Source: Polyangia bacterium
GTDB taxonomy: Bacteria; Myxococcota_A; Polyangia; Polyangiales; Polyangiaceae
NCBI GenBank assembly: GCA_030433055.1
Contig: JAUILJ010000139.1
Coordinates: forward strand, 1-12,522
Direction: 5' to 3'
DNA: 12,522 nt
Shown here: positions 5,858 to 12,313 of the stretch, piece after piece
Layout of the letters: the number at the start of each line of letters is the position of its first letter
Position numbering within the stretch: position 1 is the stretch's first letter
Program-made: the position numbers and the translations under genes
Notes under the pieces: generated by a model
What the model was told of the DNA's origin: nothing
What the model saw: the letters and a program-made list of their open reading frames with translations, nothing else
The model's database searches: none

Positions 5858-7459
5858 ATGACCTCGAAGCAGTGGTCGCGGTGGGGCTTGAGGGCGACGT
5901 TGCTGGCGAGCCTCGGCGCCGTCTCAATCTCCGCCTGCGGCTCGGACTCCGGCGGCAACCAGTCGAACGGCGGCGCGAGCAACGGCGGCAGCGCCAATGG
6001 CGGCAGCAGCGCGGGGGGCAACGGTGGCAGCGCGATCGATGGCGGCACGCCCGCTGACGCCTCGACCAGCGACGGCAGCGTGGTCAACCCGGTGCCCGGA
6101 GACGGCGAGTGCGCCTGGACGCCCGGTGATCGGCCGACCGCAGTGCTACCCGACGAGCACACCAACGAGTACGTGATCGAGCTCGAGCGCTGGCAGATCT
6201 CGAACAATGCGCAAGATCCAGTGGAGACGCGCACCCGCATCAACGACGCGATCCGCTGGGCCAGGGACAACGGCTACGACAAGATCGTGATTCCGCCCGG
6301 CAATTATCTGGTCGGCGAAGCGACGAACGACGCGTACTCTGCGGGCATCGAGCTCGAAGGCGACATGACCCTGGAGCTGGCCGACGGCGCCGTACTGCAG
6401 ATGGCGCCCAACGATCGCTGGAACTACTGCGTGGTGAGCGTGAACAGCAACAGCAACGTCACGATCCGCGGCGGTGAGATCCTCGGGGATCGAGACCAGC
6501 ACGACTACGGCAACCCGGAAGGTACCGGGCACGACGAAGGGCACGGGATCTGTGTGTGGACCGCGGTCGATCGCGTGTTGATCGAAGACATCGAGCTGCA
6601 CGAGTTGACGGGAGACGGCGTGCTCATCGTGGGAACCAAGGGGAGCGACTCCACCCAGGAGAAGCCGACGACCAACGTCACCATCCGCAACAGCGAGATC
6701 CATCACAACCGGCGTCAGGGCGTGTCGATCGTGGGTGGCTACAACATCGTGATCGAGGGCAACCACATCCACCACATGCAAGGCACCTCACCCCAGTTCG
6801 GGATCGACATCGAAGGCGCAGGGCGCCGGGACCAGGACATCCACATCTTCCGCAACGTGTTCGACCACAACGCTGGCGGCGACTTCGTGACCTCGACTGG
6901 CCACAACGTATGGTTCGAGGAGAACAGCCTCACCCAGTGCCAGACCGACGACGCGGGCGTGTACGACCCGTCGCTGACCTGCGACCTGGAGAAGCAGATC
7001 GACGGTCCCATTATCCTGTGGAAAGAGACGGACAACGTGATCCTCAACAACCGTATCCGCATGTCCTTGCGCACGGTCAACGGCTTCTGGGGGATCCTCG
7101 GTTACGTCAGCGGCAGCGCCAAATCAGCGACGCGGGACAACCCGGTGGGCAACTACATCGCCGGCAACACGCTGTACGACGCGGGCATCCACATGGCTCA
7201 CAACATGCGGTATTTCGTCGCCAACAACACCATCCACAACGGGCTGATGTTGGGCTTCAACCTGGCTTGCACCCGGCTGGAAGACAACCACATCAACCGC
7301 ACCGCGTCGGAGAACTACAAGCTGCGCGACGTCGCCGGCGTCGCGACGCGCAACTTCCTGAACCGTAGCGAGGGCGCCAAGCCGGAAGAAGAAGTGGAGC
7401 TGTTCTTCCCCATGGCCAACGACGCTCCCTACCGCAACTCTTCCCCGGTGTTCTGGTGA
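5858..7459 (+). CDS. Secreted right-handed parallel beta-helix lipoprotein
   Basis: A 533-residue exported protein. The signal peptide ends in ISAC (C27, lipobox). Residues 28-63 are a Gly/Ser/Asn linker (GGNGGS-type) and residues 64-100 an acidic spacer. From about 100 the chain resembles pectate-lyase-like proteins: an N-terminal cap (INDAIRWARDNGYDKIVIPPGNYLVG, key region 128-153) precedes successive beta-helix coils. Clear coils are NVTIRGGEILGDRD (200-213), RVLIEDIELHELTGDGVLIVG (239-259), NVTIRNSEIHHNRRQGVSIVGG (273-294), NIVIEGNHIHHMQG (296-309) and DIHIFRNVFDHNAGGDFV (327-344). This matches the PbH1/Beta_helix repeat found in polysaccharide lyases, epimerases and tailspikes. I see no specific catalytic triad, so carbohydrate binding or cleavage is only a possibility. 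GGAG lies just before the ATG. The stop overlaps the next gene (TGATG), implying coupled translation. Confidence 0.88.
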   Translation: MTSKQWSRWGLRATLLASLGAVSISACGSDSGGNQSNGGASNGGSANGGSSAGGNGGSAIDGGTPADASTSDGSVVNPVPGDGECAWTPGDRPTAVLPDEHTNEYVIELERWQISNNAQDPVETRTRINDAIRWARDNGYDKIVIPPGNYLVGEATNDAYSAGIELEGDMTLELADGAVLQMAPNDRWNYCVVSVNSNSNVTIRGGEILGDRDQHDYGNPEGTGHDEGHGICVWTAVDRVLIEDIELHELTGDGVLIVGTKGSDSTQEKPTTNVTIRNSEIHHNRRQGVSIVGGYNIVIEGNHIHHMQGTSPQFGIDIEGAGRRDQDIHIFRNVFDHNAGGDFVTSTGHNVWFEENSLTQCQTDDAGVYDPSLTCDLEKQIDGPIILWKETDNVILNNRIRMSLRTVNGFWGILGYVSGSAKSATRDNPVGNYIAGNTLYDAGIHMAHNMRYFVANNTIHNGLMLGFNLACTRLEDNHINRTASENYKLRDVAGVATRNFLNRSEGAKPEEEVELFFPMANDAPYRNSSPVFW

Positions 7460-8295
7460 TGCGCACAATCCTGACCGTTACACTGCTCGGTTCGCTGGGC
7501 CTGCTGTTCGCGCTGAGCCGCGGGGAACCGGTCGCCGAGGCGCCCACCCCGGAGCCGCTCACACCCAAGCGCGTGCTGCGCGCGGGTGAAGGCACCTGCC
7601 CCGCGGGCGCGGACGACTCGGGCATGGGCCCAGACATGGTGCGCTTGCCCGAAGGGTTCTGCATCGACAAGACCGAGGTGACTCGCGCCCAGTACGAGGC
7701 ATGGCTCGACTCGAACCCGAGCACTTCGGGTCAACCGAGCTCGTGCGGCGCCAATGCAGACTACACCCCGAGCTGCAGCTGGAAGCCTGGGTCCGACGGT
7801 CAGAAGCCCGTGGTGTGCGTCGACTGGTGCGACGCGCGGGCGTTCTGCGAGGCCGCTGGCAAGCGCCTGTGCGGTCGCGTTGGCGACGGCGGCGGATACG
7901 CCTTCGAGAGCTACGACGACACCGCGACCAGCGAGTGGTTCGCCGCCTGCACTTCCGGAGGGAAATACGATTACACCTACGGCAACGAGCTGGACACCTC
8001 GCTGTGCCGGGACGCTGACGCAGACGACTACACTCAGTGGGGCCTGGCCGACGTCGGCAGCTTCCCGGAGTGTCACTCTCCCGACGCGGCCTACGCAAAG
8101 GTCTACGATCTGAGCGGACACGTGGCGGAGTGGGACCAGGGCTGCCAAAGCGACGCGCCGGACGCCGCGTGTAGGATTCGCGGGGGCAGTTTCCAGCATC
8201 ATGCTCAGGGGCTCCGCTGCGACATGGGTCGCACGCTCGAGTGGCCGCGCACGCGCCAGGTGGAAGCCGTGGGCTTTCGCTGCTGCGCCGACTAG
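7459..8295 (+). CDS. Exported SUMF1/FGE-sulfatase-domain protein lacking the canonical active-site cysteine
   Basis: A 278-residue protein. An N-terminal hydrophobic segment (about 4-20) acts as a signal peptide or anchor. The body follows the FGE-sulfatase (SUMF1/EgtB/PvdO) fold: FCIDKTEVTRAQYEAWL (67-83), PVVCVDWCDARAFCEAAGKRL (117-137), YTYGNELD (172-179), VYDLSGHVAEW (215-225), RIRGGSF (239-245) and VGFRCC (271-276). In formylglycine-generating enzymes, RGGS(F/W) is followed almost at once by the first of two copper-binding cysteines (GGSFxC..). Here that stretch reads RGGSFQHHAQGLRC. One cysteine is therefore missing and the other displaced, so classical FGE activity is unlikely. Sixteen cysteines suggest disulfide bonding outside the cytoplasm. 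The ATG at 7459 overlaps the beta-helix stop (TGATG); a GTG at 7456 is the alternative. Co-translation suggests both proteins act at the same surface site, perhaps as a binding pair. Confidence 0.87.
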   Translation: MRTILTVTLLGSLGLLFALSRGEPVAEAPTPEPLTPKRVLRAGEGTCPAGADDSGMGPDMVRLPEGFCIDKTEVTRAQYEAWLDSNPSTSGQPSSCGANADYTPSCSWKPGSDGQKPVVCVDWCDARAFCEAAGKRLCGRVGDGGGYAFESYDDTATSEWFAACTSGGKYDYTYGNELDTSLCRDADADDYTQWGLADVGSFPECHSPDAAYAKVYDLSGHVAEWDQGCQSDAPDAACRIRGGSFQHHAQGLRCDMGRTLEWPRTRQVEAVGFRCCAD

Positions 8296-8316
8296 TCGAG
8301 TGCGGTGGTCGTATCC

Positions 8317-8339
8317 CGCTGTGAAGCAGCTTCACAGCG
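8317..8339. promoter_or_regulatory. Perfect 23-bp palindrome (11-bp arms, one central base)
   Basis: CGCTGTGAAGC (8317-8327), A, GCTTCACAGCG (8329-8339). It lies 22 bp after the stop of the SUMF1-like gene and about 94-116 bp upstream of the transcription start predicted for the gene at 8434. As DNA it is an ideal dimeric activator site at enhancer distance. As RNA it forms a 10-bp stem with a CAG loop, but there is no T tract, so it is not a canonical intrinsic terminator. A dual role is possible. Confidence 0.65.
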
Positions 8340-8406
8340 TGGTCGCTGAGTGACTCGTCCCCTCACCCCCAACCCGAAAAACCTGAGTAAAGTGGGTGTT
8401 GTCCCT

Positions 8407-8422
8407 TGGCGCGCAGCTTGCT
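8407..8422 (+). promoter_or_regulatory. Sigma-54-type -24/-12 promoter element upstream of paralogue B
   Basis: TGGCGCG (8407-8413), CAGC, TTGCT (8418-8422), preceded by a pyrimidine as in the sigma-54 consensus. Compared with the element at 2420-2435, both hexamer-like blocks are identical, and only the first two of the four spacer bases differ (GT versus CA). The identity continues as GATGGGG up to the ATG, while the sequence upstream of the TGG diverges. The predicted start site is about 8433, next to the ATG at 8434, so the transcript would be almost leaderless. Confidence 0.55.
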
Positions 8423-8433
8423 GATGGGGCGGC

Positions 8434-8952
8434 ATGCGCGCTTCGACTTGGGGACTGTATTGCTTGGTTTGGGGGTTAGGCGCCCTGTACAGCGGCTGCA
8501 TCAACTGCAGCGAACGCATCGAAGAGACCAGCGGCTGGATCGAAGTCGGCGCTCTCGAGGCATGCCCTGCGGTAACGGACGACTTGTACCTCAGCTACTC
8601 CGGAGACGAGATCCTCTCCATCGACGGCGGCGGCACCAAACGCGTGCTCCAGCAAGCGAGTCAGAAGTGCTGCTACGATGGAGACTTCACGTTCAAGGGC
8701 AGCTCAGCGACCACGCTCTGCCTGTACGTCGAGAACGCGGAAGTTCCCGACGACGGGGACGTCGCGCTCTGCCCGAGTGTCAACTCGAGCAACGTGGGCA
8801 ACTACTACTGGTACGACGGGCAGACGCTTGGCTCGACCAGGGACGTCAGCGTCGGCAGCGTCAGCGCGCCGCGCCTGGAGTCGGCGAGTGCGCGCACCTG
8901 GCAGTGCGTCTATCCAATCACCGTGCGGCGAACTTCAGACGTCTGCGGATAG
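8434..8952 (+). CDS. Small eight-cysteine secreted lipoprotein (paralogue B)
   Basis: A 172-residue protein paralogous to that at 2447-2938; the family is not one I recognise. The signal peptide ends in YSGC (C22); Tyr at -3 is unusual for a lipobox, so lipidation is probable rather than certain. The mature chain has C25, C44, C79, C80, C96, C113, C158 and C171, aligning one to one with the eight cysteines of paralogue A. Shared motifs are CCYxGxF, LC(M/L), PDxGxxxxCP and TRDVS. The segment 120-135 is Tyr/Trp-rich (GNYYWYDGQ), where paralogue A has DRFSWAADD. The start ATG is fixed by the signal peptide and by the same 18-nt distance from the conserved block GCTTGCTGATGGGG. It is not obviously in an operon with the SUMF1-like gene, from which it is separated by 138 bp containing the palindrome and the promoter-like element. 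Confidence 0.85.
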   Translation: MRASTWGLYCLVWGLGALYSGCINCSERIEETSGWIEVGALEACPAVTDDLYLSYSGDEILSIDGGGTKRVLQQASQKCCYDGDFTFKGSSATTLCLYVENAEVPDDGDVALCPSVNSSNVGNYYWYDGQTLGSTRDVSVGSVSAPRLESASARTWQCVYPITVRRTSDVCG

Positions 8953-8969
8953 GCCCAGGCCCGAAGGAT

Positions 8970-8984
8970 TTAAGACCGGCTTAA
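8970..8984. promoter_or_regulatory. Short AT-containing dyad before the cysteine-rich gene
   Basis: TTAAG-ACCGG-CTTAA, 5-bp perfect arms, is one of the few A/T-rich spots in the 67-bp gap between the genes ending at 8952 and starting at 9020. It may be part of a promoter or operator; evidence is symmetry alone. Confidence 0.25.
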
Positions 8985-9019
8985 GGTCATTTCAGCGCTC
9001 CAGCTGAGAAGGTGGAGCG

Positions 9020-9535
9020 ATGTCTGCTCCCTCCCTCGTCATCGCCGCTCTGAGTGTTCCCTTCTTGGCCTTGTCCCTGTGCGGAATGGGCGGGAAAAAG
9101 ACCGAGAAGGACGTGTGCAAGCACATGAACGACGTGCTGGAGGACGAGGGCAAGCCGCCGCTGACGGATGACCTACTACAGACCTGCGAGACGTCGATGA
9201 AGTCGAGCCTCCGCGGATGCATAGCCCGTCAGCAGGCGATCGATTGCTACATGAAGCTCTCGTCGAGCACGGACAAGAGCTGCGACGTGCTGTGCCCGAA
9301 GAGCGGCTCCAGCCCGAAGAGCTACGGCACGTCGAAATCGAAGAGCGGCTCGAGCTCGGCCAAGATCGACTGCATCAACTCGTGCATGCGCAAGTACGGG
9401 CCCGTGATCGACAAGAGCAAGTCCTCCCAGTGCGCCACCAAGCACAAGGGCGACATGGACGGGATGAAGCGCTGCCTGGACGACGCCATGGATACGCCCT
9501 CGGGCCGCTGCGTGAAGGGCTGCAAGAACCTCTAG
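9020..9535 (+). CDS. Exported cysteine-rich protein with duplicated C-x11-C-x3-C module
   Basis: A 171-residue protein of no family I can name. A hydrophobic N-terminus ends in LSLC (C21); Leu at -1 is atypical for a lipobox, so it may be a secreted rather than a lipid-anchored protein. The mature part has twelve cysteines: 33, 56, 67, 76, 88, 92, 118, 122, 138, 152, 164 and 168. Three CxxxC pairs are present (88/92, 118/122, 164/168). Two blocks have identical spacing, C76-x11-C88-x3-C92 and C152-x11-C164-x3-C168, separated by a Ser/Lys-rich linker (94-115), which suggests an internal duplication. The helical, charged character (Lys, Asp, Met) fits paired disulfide-braced helices. GGTGGAG and AAGG stand just upstream of the ATG. 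It follows paralogue B by 67 bp on the same strand and may share its transcript. Function unknown. Confidence 0.85.
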   Translation: MSAPSLVIAALSVPFLALSLCGMGGKKTEKDVCKHMNDVLEDEGKPPLTDDLLQTCETSMKSSLRGCIARQQAIDCYMKLSSSTDKSCDVLCPKSGSSPKSYGTSKSKSGSSSAKIDCINSCMRKYGPVIDKSKSSQCATKHKGDMDGMKRCLDDAMDTPSGRCVKGCKNL

Positions 9536-9541
9536 CCGTGC

Positions 9542-9873
9542 TCACGAGGCGAGCGGCGGAATCGTTTTCGCAGGGATACGGCAGACAAACTGAGTCCCCT
9601 TCGCTGCTTCGCTGAACACCTCGAGCCGGCCCCCTAGGTCCTGGACCGGGCGCGCTCCTCCGGAGACTCGATGCCGTGATCGATCGCGTTGCGGATGATG
9701 TGGATCAACGGTGACGTGAGGGACCTGATGCGCGACTCGGCGATGCGCGCATCGGAGTCCTGAACTTCGACGGCGATGGGCTTGCCGAGCTTGCTCGCGA
9801 TCGTCTCTGCCTGACGTGCCAGGCGACCAAGGGCTTGTCTCAGGGGATTCACAGAAACGGAACGGATGAACGG
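9542..9873 (-). pseudogene. Remnant of a CheA-type histidine kinase ATPase domain (internal deletion plus frameshift)
   Basis: Read on the minus strand from 9873, the frame gives PFIRSVSVNPLRQALGRLARQ, then KLGKPIAVEVQD and HIIRNAIDHGIESPEERA. The last is the N-box of CheA-family kinases. That frame stops at 9636-9634. The adjoining frame continues from about 9646 with VQDLGGRLEVFSEAAKGTQF and VCRIP, which is the end of a CheA ATPase domain, and stops at 9544-9542. The whole middle, including the DDGxG and GxGMDVV motifs that bind ATP, is missing, roughly 90 residues. The join is out of frame. The product cannot be an active kinase. The frame is the same as that of the ORF at 9874-10434, from which only a single TAG separates it. 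A GTG at 9852 could start a small peptide, but the domain content argues for a relic. The 98 bp before 9634, otherwise without a gene, are explained by it. Confidence 0.75.
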
Positions 9874-10434
9874 CTAATGCCAGCGAACCCGGAAGATCGC
9901 CAGGCGCTTGTCCAGGTCCACGGAGGTGTGGCTGTTGACTCCGCTGGCGAGGGCAAGCGCCTCGTCGAAAGACGCGGCGACCCCCAGCACGTAGACCTCG
10001 CTCTGAAGCATCAGATCGGCATCCCGCAAGACGATCTCACCTTCCCGCGGGGAAACCCGCCGATGGGTAAGCGTCCCAGCGTTGCGGTAGATGAGCTGCC
10101 AGCCGGAGGGGACCACCGCCAGCGCACGATGGGGCGAAACGCTCATGCGACGCAGCGTGGAGAGCACGGGCCCGAGCAGCGGACCATCGGCGGATTCACG
10201 GATCCCACCTCGGCTCCACTCGAGGTAACGCTCCACGCCGCACACATCGACGACGGCGTTCACGAACTCCATGGCGAGCTCCAGAGGAAGCCACGCGGTG
10301 CGGATCGAAGCCTCGATCTCCTCGAACACCCCGGAGCAGCGCTCCCGGACAGCCTTGGACTCGGCGGCGCCTAGCTTGGCGAGCGCGGTCACGTTGGCTT
10401 GCATGTGGCTCGCGCGCATCAACGGAATGGCCAT
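9874..10434 (-). CDS. Hypothetical protein, possible N-terminal domain of a broken CheA-like fusion
   Basis: A 186-residue ORF with clear coding bias (G/C at most third positions). It has no signal peptide and no membrane segment. A helical first half (VTALAKLGAAESKAVRERC, FEEIEASIRTAWLPLELAMEFVNAVVD) precedes a second half with alternating strands ending in AIFRVRW. This layout, including the terminal RVRW strand, recalls the myxobacterial DUF2378/TIGR02265-like and heme-NO-binding-like folds, though I cannot confirm this. The ATG at 10434 has no good ribosome-binding site. No start codon lies further upstream in this frame, but the preceding 170 bp look coding in another frame. It is followed in the same frame, after one TAG, by the CheA remnant, so it may be the surviving front part of a larger sensor kinase gene rather than an independent gene. 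Expression as a free protein is possible but unsure. Confidence 0.5.
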   Translation of the reverse strand: MAIPLMRASHMQANVTALAKLGAAESKAVRERCSGVFEEIEASIRTAWLPLELAMEFVNAVVDVCGVERYLEWSRGGIRESADGPLLGPVLSTLRRMSVSPHRALAVVPSGWQLIYRNAGTLTHRRVSPREGEIVLRDADLMLQSEVYVLGVAASFDEALALASGVNSHTSVDLDKRLAIFRVRWH

Positions 10435-10610
10435 GAACGGCCGAGCGTGCCACCTGCCGCGGAGCGGTGAAAGCCTCCAGGAGAGAGATTCTGCGCGCGG
10501 CTGCCACCCGCAGGACGCTCTCCCAGAGAGCCTCGTTGACCGCGGGCGCCAGCTGCAGGCTCTCGCCGCTTTGCCATGCGGCGAGGTCTATGAAGGCTTC
10601 ACTCTGGAGT
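10435..10610 (-). pseudogene. Coding-like fragment in a shifted frame upstream of 9874-10434
   Basis: On the minus strand one frame reads EAFIDLAAWQSGESLQLAPA, then VNEALWESVLRVAAARRISL and LEAFTAPRQVARSA, with nearly every third base G or C, as in the genuine genes nearby. It has no convincing start and is out of frame with the following ORF; a shift near 10435-10445 would join it to FMAIPLMRASHM. The right end abuts the stop of the lipoprotein gene at 10611. I read it as the 5' continuation of the decayed sensor gene; the alternative is chance bias in GC-rich DNA. Confidence 0.35.
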
Positions 10611-11894
10611 CTACGGGGGGCCGCAGCGGAACTCGGGCTGGGTCGCGGAGCTCGGGCCGCCTGGCGCGCCGGTGGTCCAGTAGCACCAGATCCCTCCGCA
10701 CGTTGGCGCCGGGTTATCGCAGAAGTGCCAGTACCAGACCAGGTTCGGATCGCCGGTGCTACAACTGCCGTGTTTGACCGAGTCGGAGCTCGGCACCCAG
10801 TCTCCCCACACGCCATTGCTGTACTGCAGCTCACAGCGAGATGGACTGCGGTCTTCGCAGAGGTAGCAACCCGCTTCACCCGCACCGTAGACCTTGGTGG
10901 AGCAGTCTTCGACCAGCGCGTCGAGCTGACACGCGCCCGCGCTACACACCGTCTGCTTGAGCTGCTGCCCGTCGCACTTCAATCCGCACGTCTCGAGGCG
11001 ACCGTAGCGCTGACATTTGTTGCCCTGGCAGATCTGCGAGTACACGTGGGTTTGGGGGGGAGATCCACTGCCGGTAGCGCAGACGTTGTGGCAATCGCTG
11101 GTCTGCGTACACGGGTCGCCTTCACCGCCCATCGAACCACCGCTGCCGGCGCTCCCTCCCGTACTCGCGCCGCCGCTCGCCGTGCCCGCGGTGCCTGCGC
11201 TGCCCGCGGCGCCGCTCGTCCCGCCGGTCGCAGCTCCCGCTGCGCCGCCAGCGTTCGTGCCCGCGGCTCCCGCCGCTCCACCGGTGCTTTGCCCCGCGGT
11301 ACCGCCTGACGACATCCCTGCGGCCCCGCTGGCTCCGCCCGTGCCCCCGCTGGCGCCTGCGGTACCGCCTGCACCAGCAGCGGCTCCACCAGCTCCGGCG
11401 GCGCCGCCGCTGGCTCCACCACTGCCACCACTCGTTCCACCGGTGCCCGCCGTGGCACCACCGACTCCGGCGCCGCCCATGCCTCCGTTACCGCCGTTAC
11501 CCCCGAAGCCACCCGTGCAGCGCCCGAAGCAGTCCTGGGGGTCGAGGCGCTCGCAGGCGTAGCCGCCACAGTCCGCTGCGTCGCGACACTCACCAGGGTT
11601 CGCCTTCAGGCAGGAGCCATCACAGCACTCCATCAAGCCGCTGGTCGCGCCCCCGGTGCCCTCGCACTCCTCGCGCATCGTGCACTCGCAGGATTGCTGA
11701 CACACCCCGCTAGTTTCCCCAGGGTTTTTGCAGCACTGGTCGCCCGAAGCGCACTGGCTCTCTGCCTCGCATTTCGTGCTCCCCCGAGCGCCCTTCTTCG
11801 GACTATCGCTGCTGCACGCCGTCGCCAGCCCCAGTCCCGCTACCACCACGCCCAGCGCGCCGAGGCGCGCGAGCCGTCCACGTTGCTTCCCCAT
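10611..11894 (-). CDS. Cysteine-rich secreted lipoprotein with long Gly/Ala/Ser/Thr linker
   Basis: A 427-residue protein. The signal peptide has Lys3, Arg5, Arg7 and Arg10, a hydrophobic core and LATAC (C27), a probable lipobox. Residues 42-127 form a first Cys-rich module (CxxxxxC, CC, CxCxxxxxC, ECC and similar, about 16 cysteines). It is like the short knotted repeats common in myxobacterial surface proteins. Residues 128-259 are almost only Gly, Ala, Ser and Thr and must be flexible. Residues 260-427 form a second Cys-rich module with CNVCxT- and CGLKC-type pairs and a Trp/Tyr-rich end (NLVWYWHFC, GIWCYW). No enzymatic motif is seen; a surface-exposed binding or structural role is likely. 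The ATG at 11894 has a weak ribosome-binding site (AGAAG). The gene stands alone; the DNA downstream is the decayed sensor region. Confidence 0.85.
   Translation of the reverse strand: MGKQRGRLARLGALGVVVAGLGLATACSSDSPKKGARGSTKCEAESQCASGDQCCKNPGETSGVCQQSCECTMREECEGTGGATSGLMECCDGSCLKANPGECRDAADCGGYACERLDPQDCFGRCTGGFGGNGGNGGMGGAGVGGATAGTGGTSGGSGGASGGAAGAGGAAAGAGGTAGASGGTGGASGAAGMSSGGTAGQSTGGAAGAAGTNAGGAAGAATGGTSGAAGSAGTAGTASGGASTGGSAGSGGSMGGEGDPCTQTSDCHNVCATGSGSPPQTHVYSQICQGNKCQRYGRLETCGLKCDGQQLKQTVCSAGACQLDALVEDCSTKVYGAGEAGCYLCEDRSPSRCELQYSNGVWGDWVPSSDSVKHGSCSTGDPNLVWYWHFCDNPAPTCGGIWCYWTTGAPGGPSSATQPEFRCGPP
11118..11513 (-). repeat. Low-complexity tract coding for Gly/Ala/Ser/Thr linker
   Basis: About 396 bp of imperfect GGN-GCN-ACN/AGN codon repeats within the lipoprotein gene, encoding residues 128-259. 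Opposite-strand open frames here (Pro/Ala-rich) are by-products of the composition. Such tracts change length by slippage or recombination, so the linker is likely to vary between strains. Confidence 0.85.
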
Positions 11895-12227
11895 GCTTCT
11901 AACGTACGGGGAGCAGGCGAAAGGTGTCGGGTGATATACTGGGGATGGCTCAGTCGTAGAGCGCGGCGGCTCCCACGACCCTCCGGGTTCGGGCTTGAAA
12001 GGGGTTCGCTAGCCGAGGCTGCGTGGCGTCCCTGAGCGAGTCGCGGCCTGCGCTTGGAACAGTGGATACCGGACGGTTTCACCTTCTGACGAAGAGCCTC
12101 GTGAGGGCCCGCTGCGAGATCGGCCTAGTCAGGTCACGCTCACCCACTCTGCGCCCGAACCCTGCGGGCCGTTACGCCGCCTCCACAACTCCCTCGCTTT
12201 TCCCAGGGTAAAGTGACTACAGCCGCT
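11895..12227. other. Intergenic DNA without a recognised gene
   Basis: No open frame here has a signal peptide, a motif or convincing codon bias; the short frames at 12023-12211 (+) and 11840-12082 (-) look accidental. TATACT at 11935-11940 resembles a -10 element but has no -35 partner. GCTCAGTCGTAGAGC at 11948-11962 looks like a tRNA D-arm, but no anticodon arm, T-arm or acceptor stem can be folded with it. A small hairpin GCCCG...CGGGC occurs near 12153-12169. Transcription of a non-coding RNA cannot be excluded. Confidence 0.5.
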
Positions 12228-12270
12228 CTAAGACTGAGACGTCCGTCAGCTTACGGCAGTACATGGCTCG
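12228..12270. repeat. Structured 43-bp repeat, copy 1
   Basis: The unit reads C(T/C)AAG(A/G)CTGAGACGTCCGT and, after a short variable part, CGGCA(G/A)TACATGGCTCG. Over 12234-12270 it matches copy 2 (12320-12356) at 32 of 37 positions with no gaps. Internally CCGT (12243-12246) pairs with ACGG (12253-12256). A GGGGC-TGC-GCCCC hairpin follows at 12275-12287 and then ATTGCCTC. Confidence 0.75.
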
Positions 12271-12313
12271 GCTCGGGGCTGCGCCCCATTGCCTCTGGGA
12301 GCACTGCAGAGCC

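Noticed and set aside
6556..7368. 270-codon open frame inside the beta-helix gene
   Set aside because: Arg/His/Pro-rich translation in a shifted frame of a well-supported gene, typical of GC-rich shadow frames.
7429..8202. Minus-strand open frame of 257 codons opposite the SUMF1-like gene
   Set aside because: The plus strand encodes recognisable FGE-fold motifs along the same stretch; the minus translation shows no motif.
8317..8339. Intrinsic transcription terminator after the SUMF1-like gene
   Set aside because: The stem is strong but no T-rich tract follows (next bases TGGTCGCT), so it is listed as a palindrome or possible operator instead.
9634..9852. Small intact gene starting at GTG 9852
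   Set aside because: Its content is the middle of a CheA ATPase domain, the homology extends upstream of the GTG and resumes in another frame downstream, so a remnant explains it better.
11017..11562. Long Pro/Ala-rich open frame on the plus strand
   Set aside because: It is the antisense of the Gly/Ala/Ser/Thr linker; composition alone keeps it open, with no start signal or domain.
11941..12020. tRNA-like segment (GCTCAGTCGTAGAGC resembling a D-arm, later GGGTTCGGG resembling a T-loop)
   Set aside because: No anticodon stem can be paired, the T-stem does not pair around the TTCGGG loop, and no 3' acceptor strand complements the 5' bases. I could not justify a tRNA or a tRNA pseudogene.
12023..12211. 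62-codon open frame in the right intergenic region
   Set aside because: No ribosome-binding site, no signal peptide or motif, and codon third positions lack the bias of neighbouring genes.
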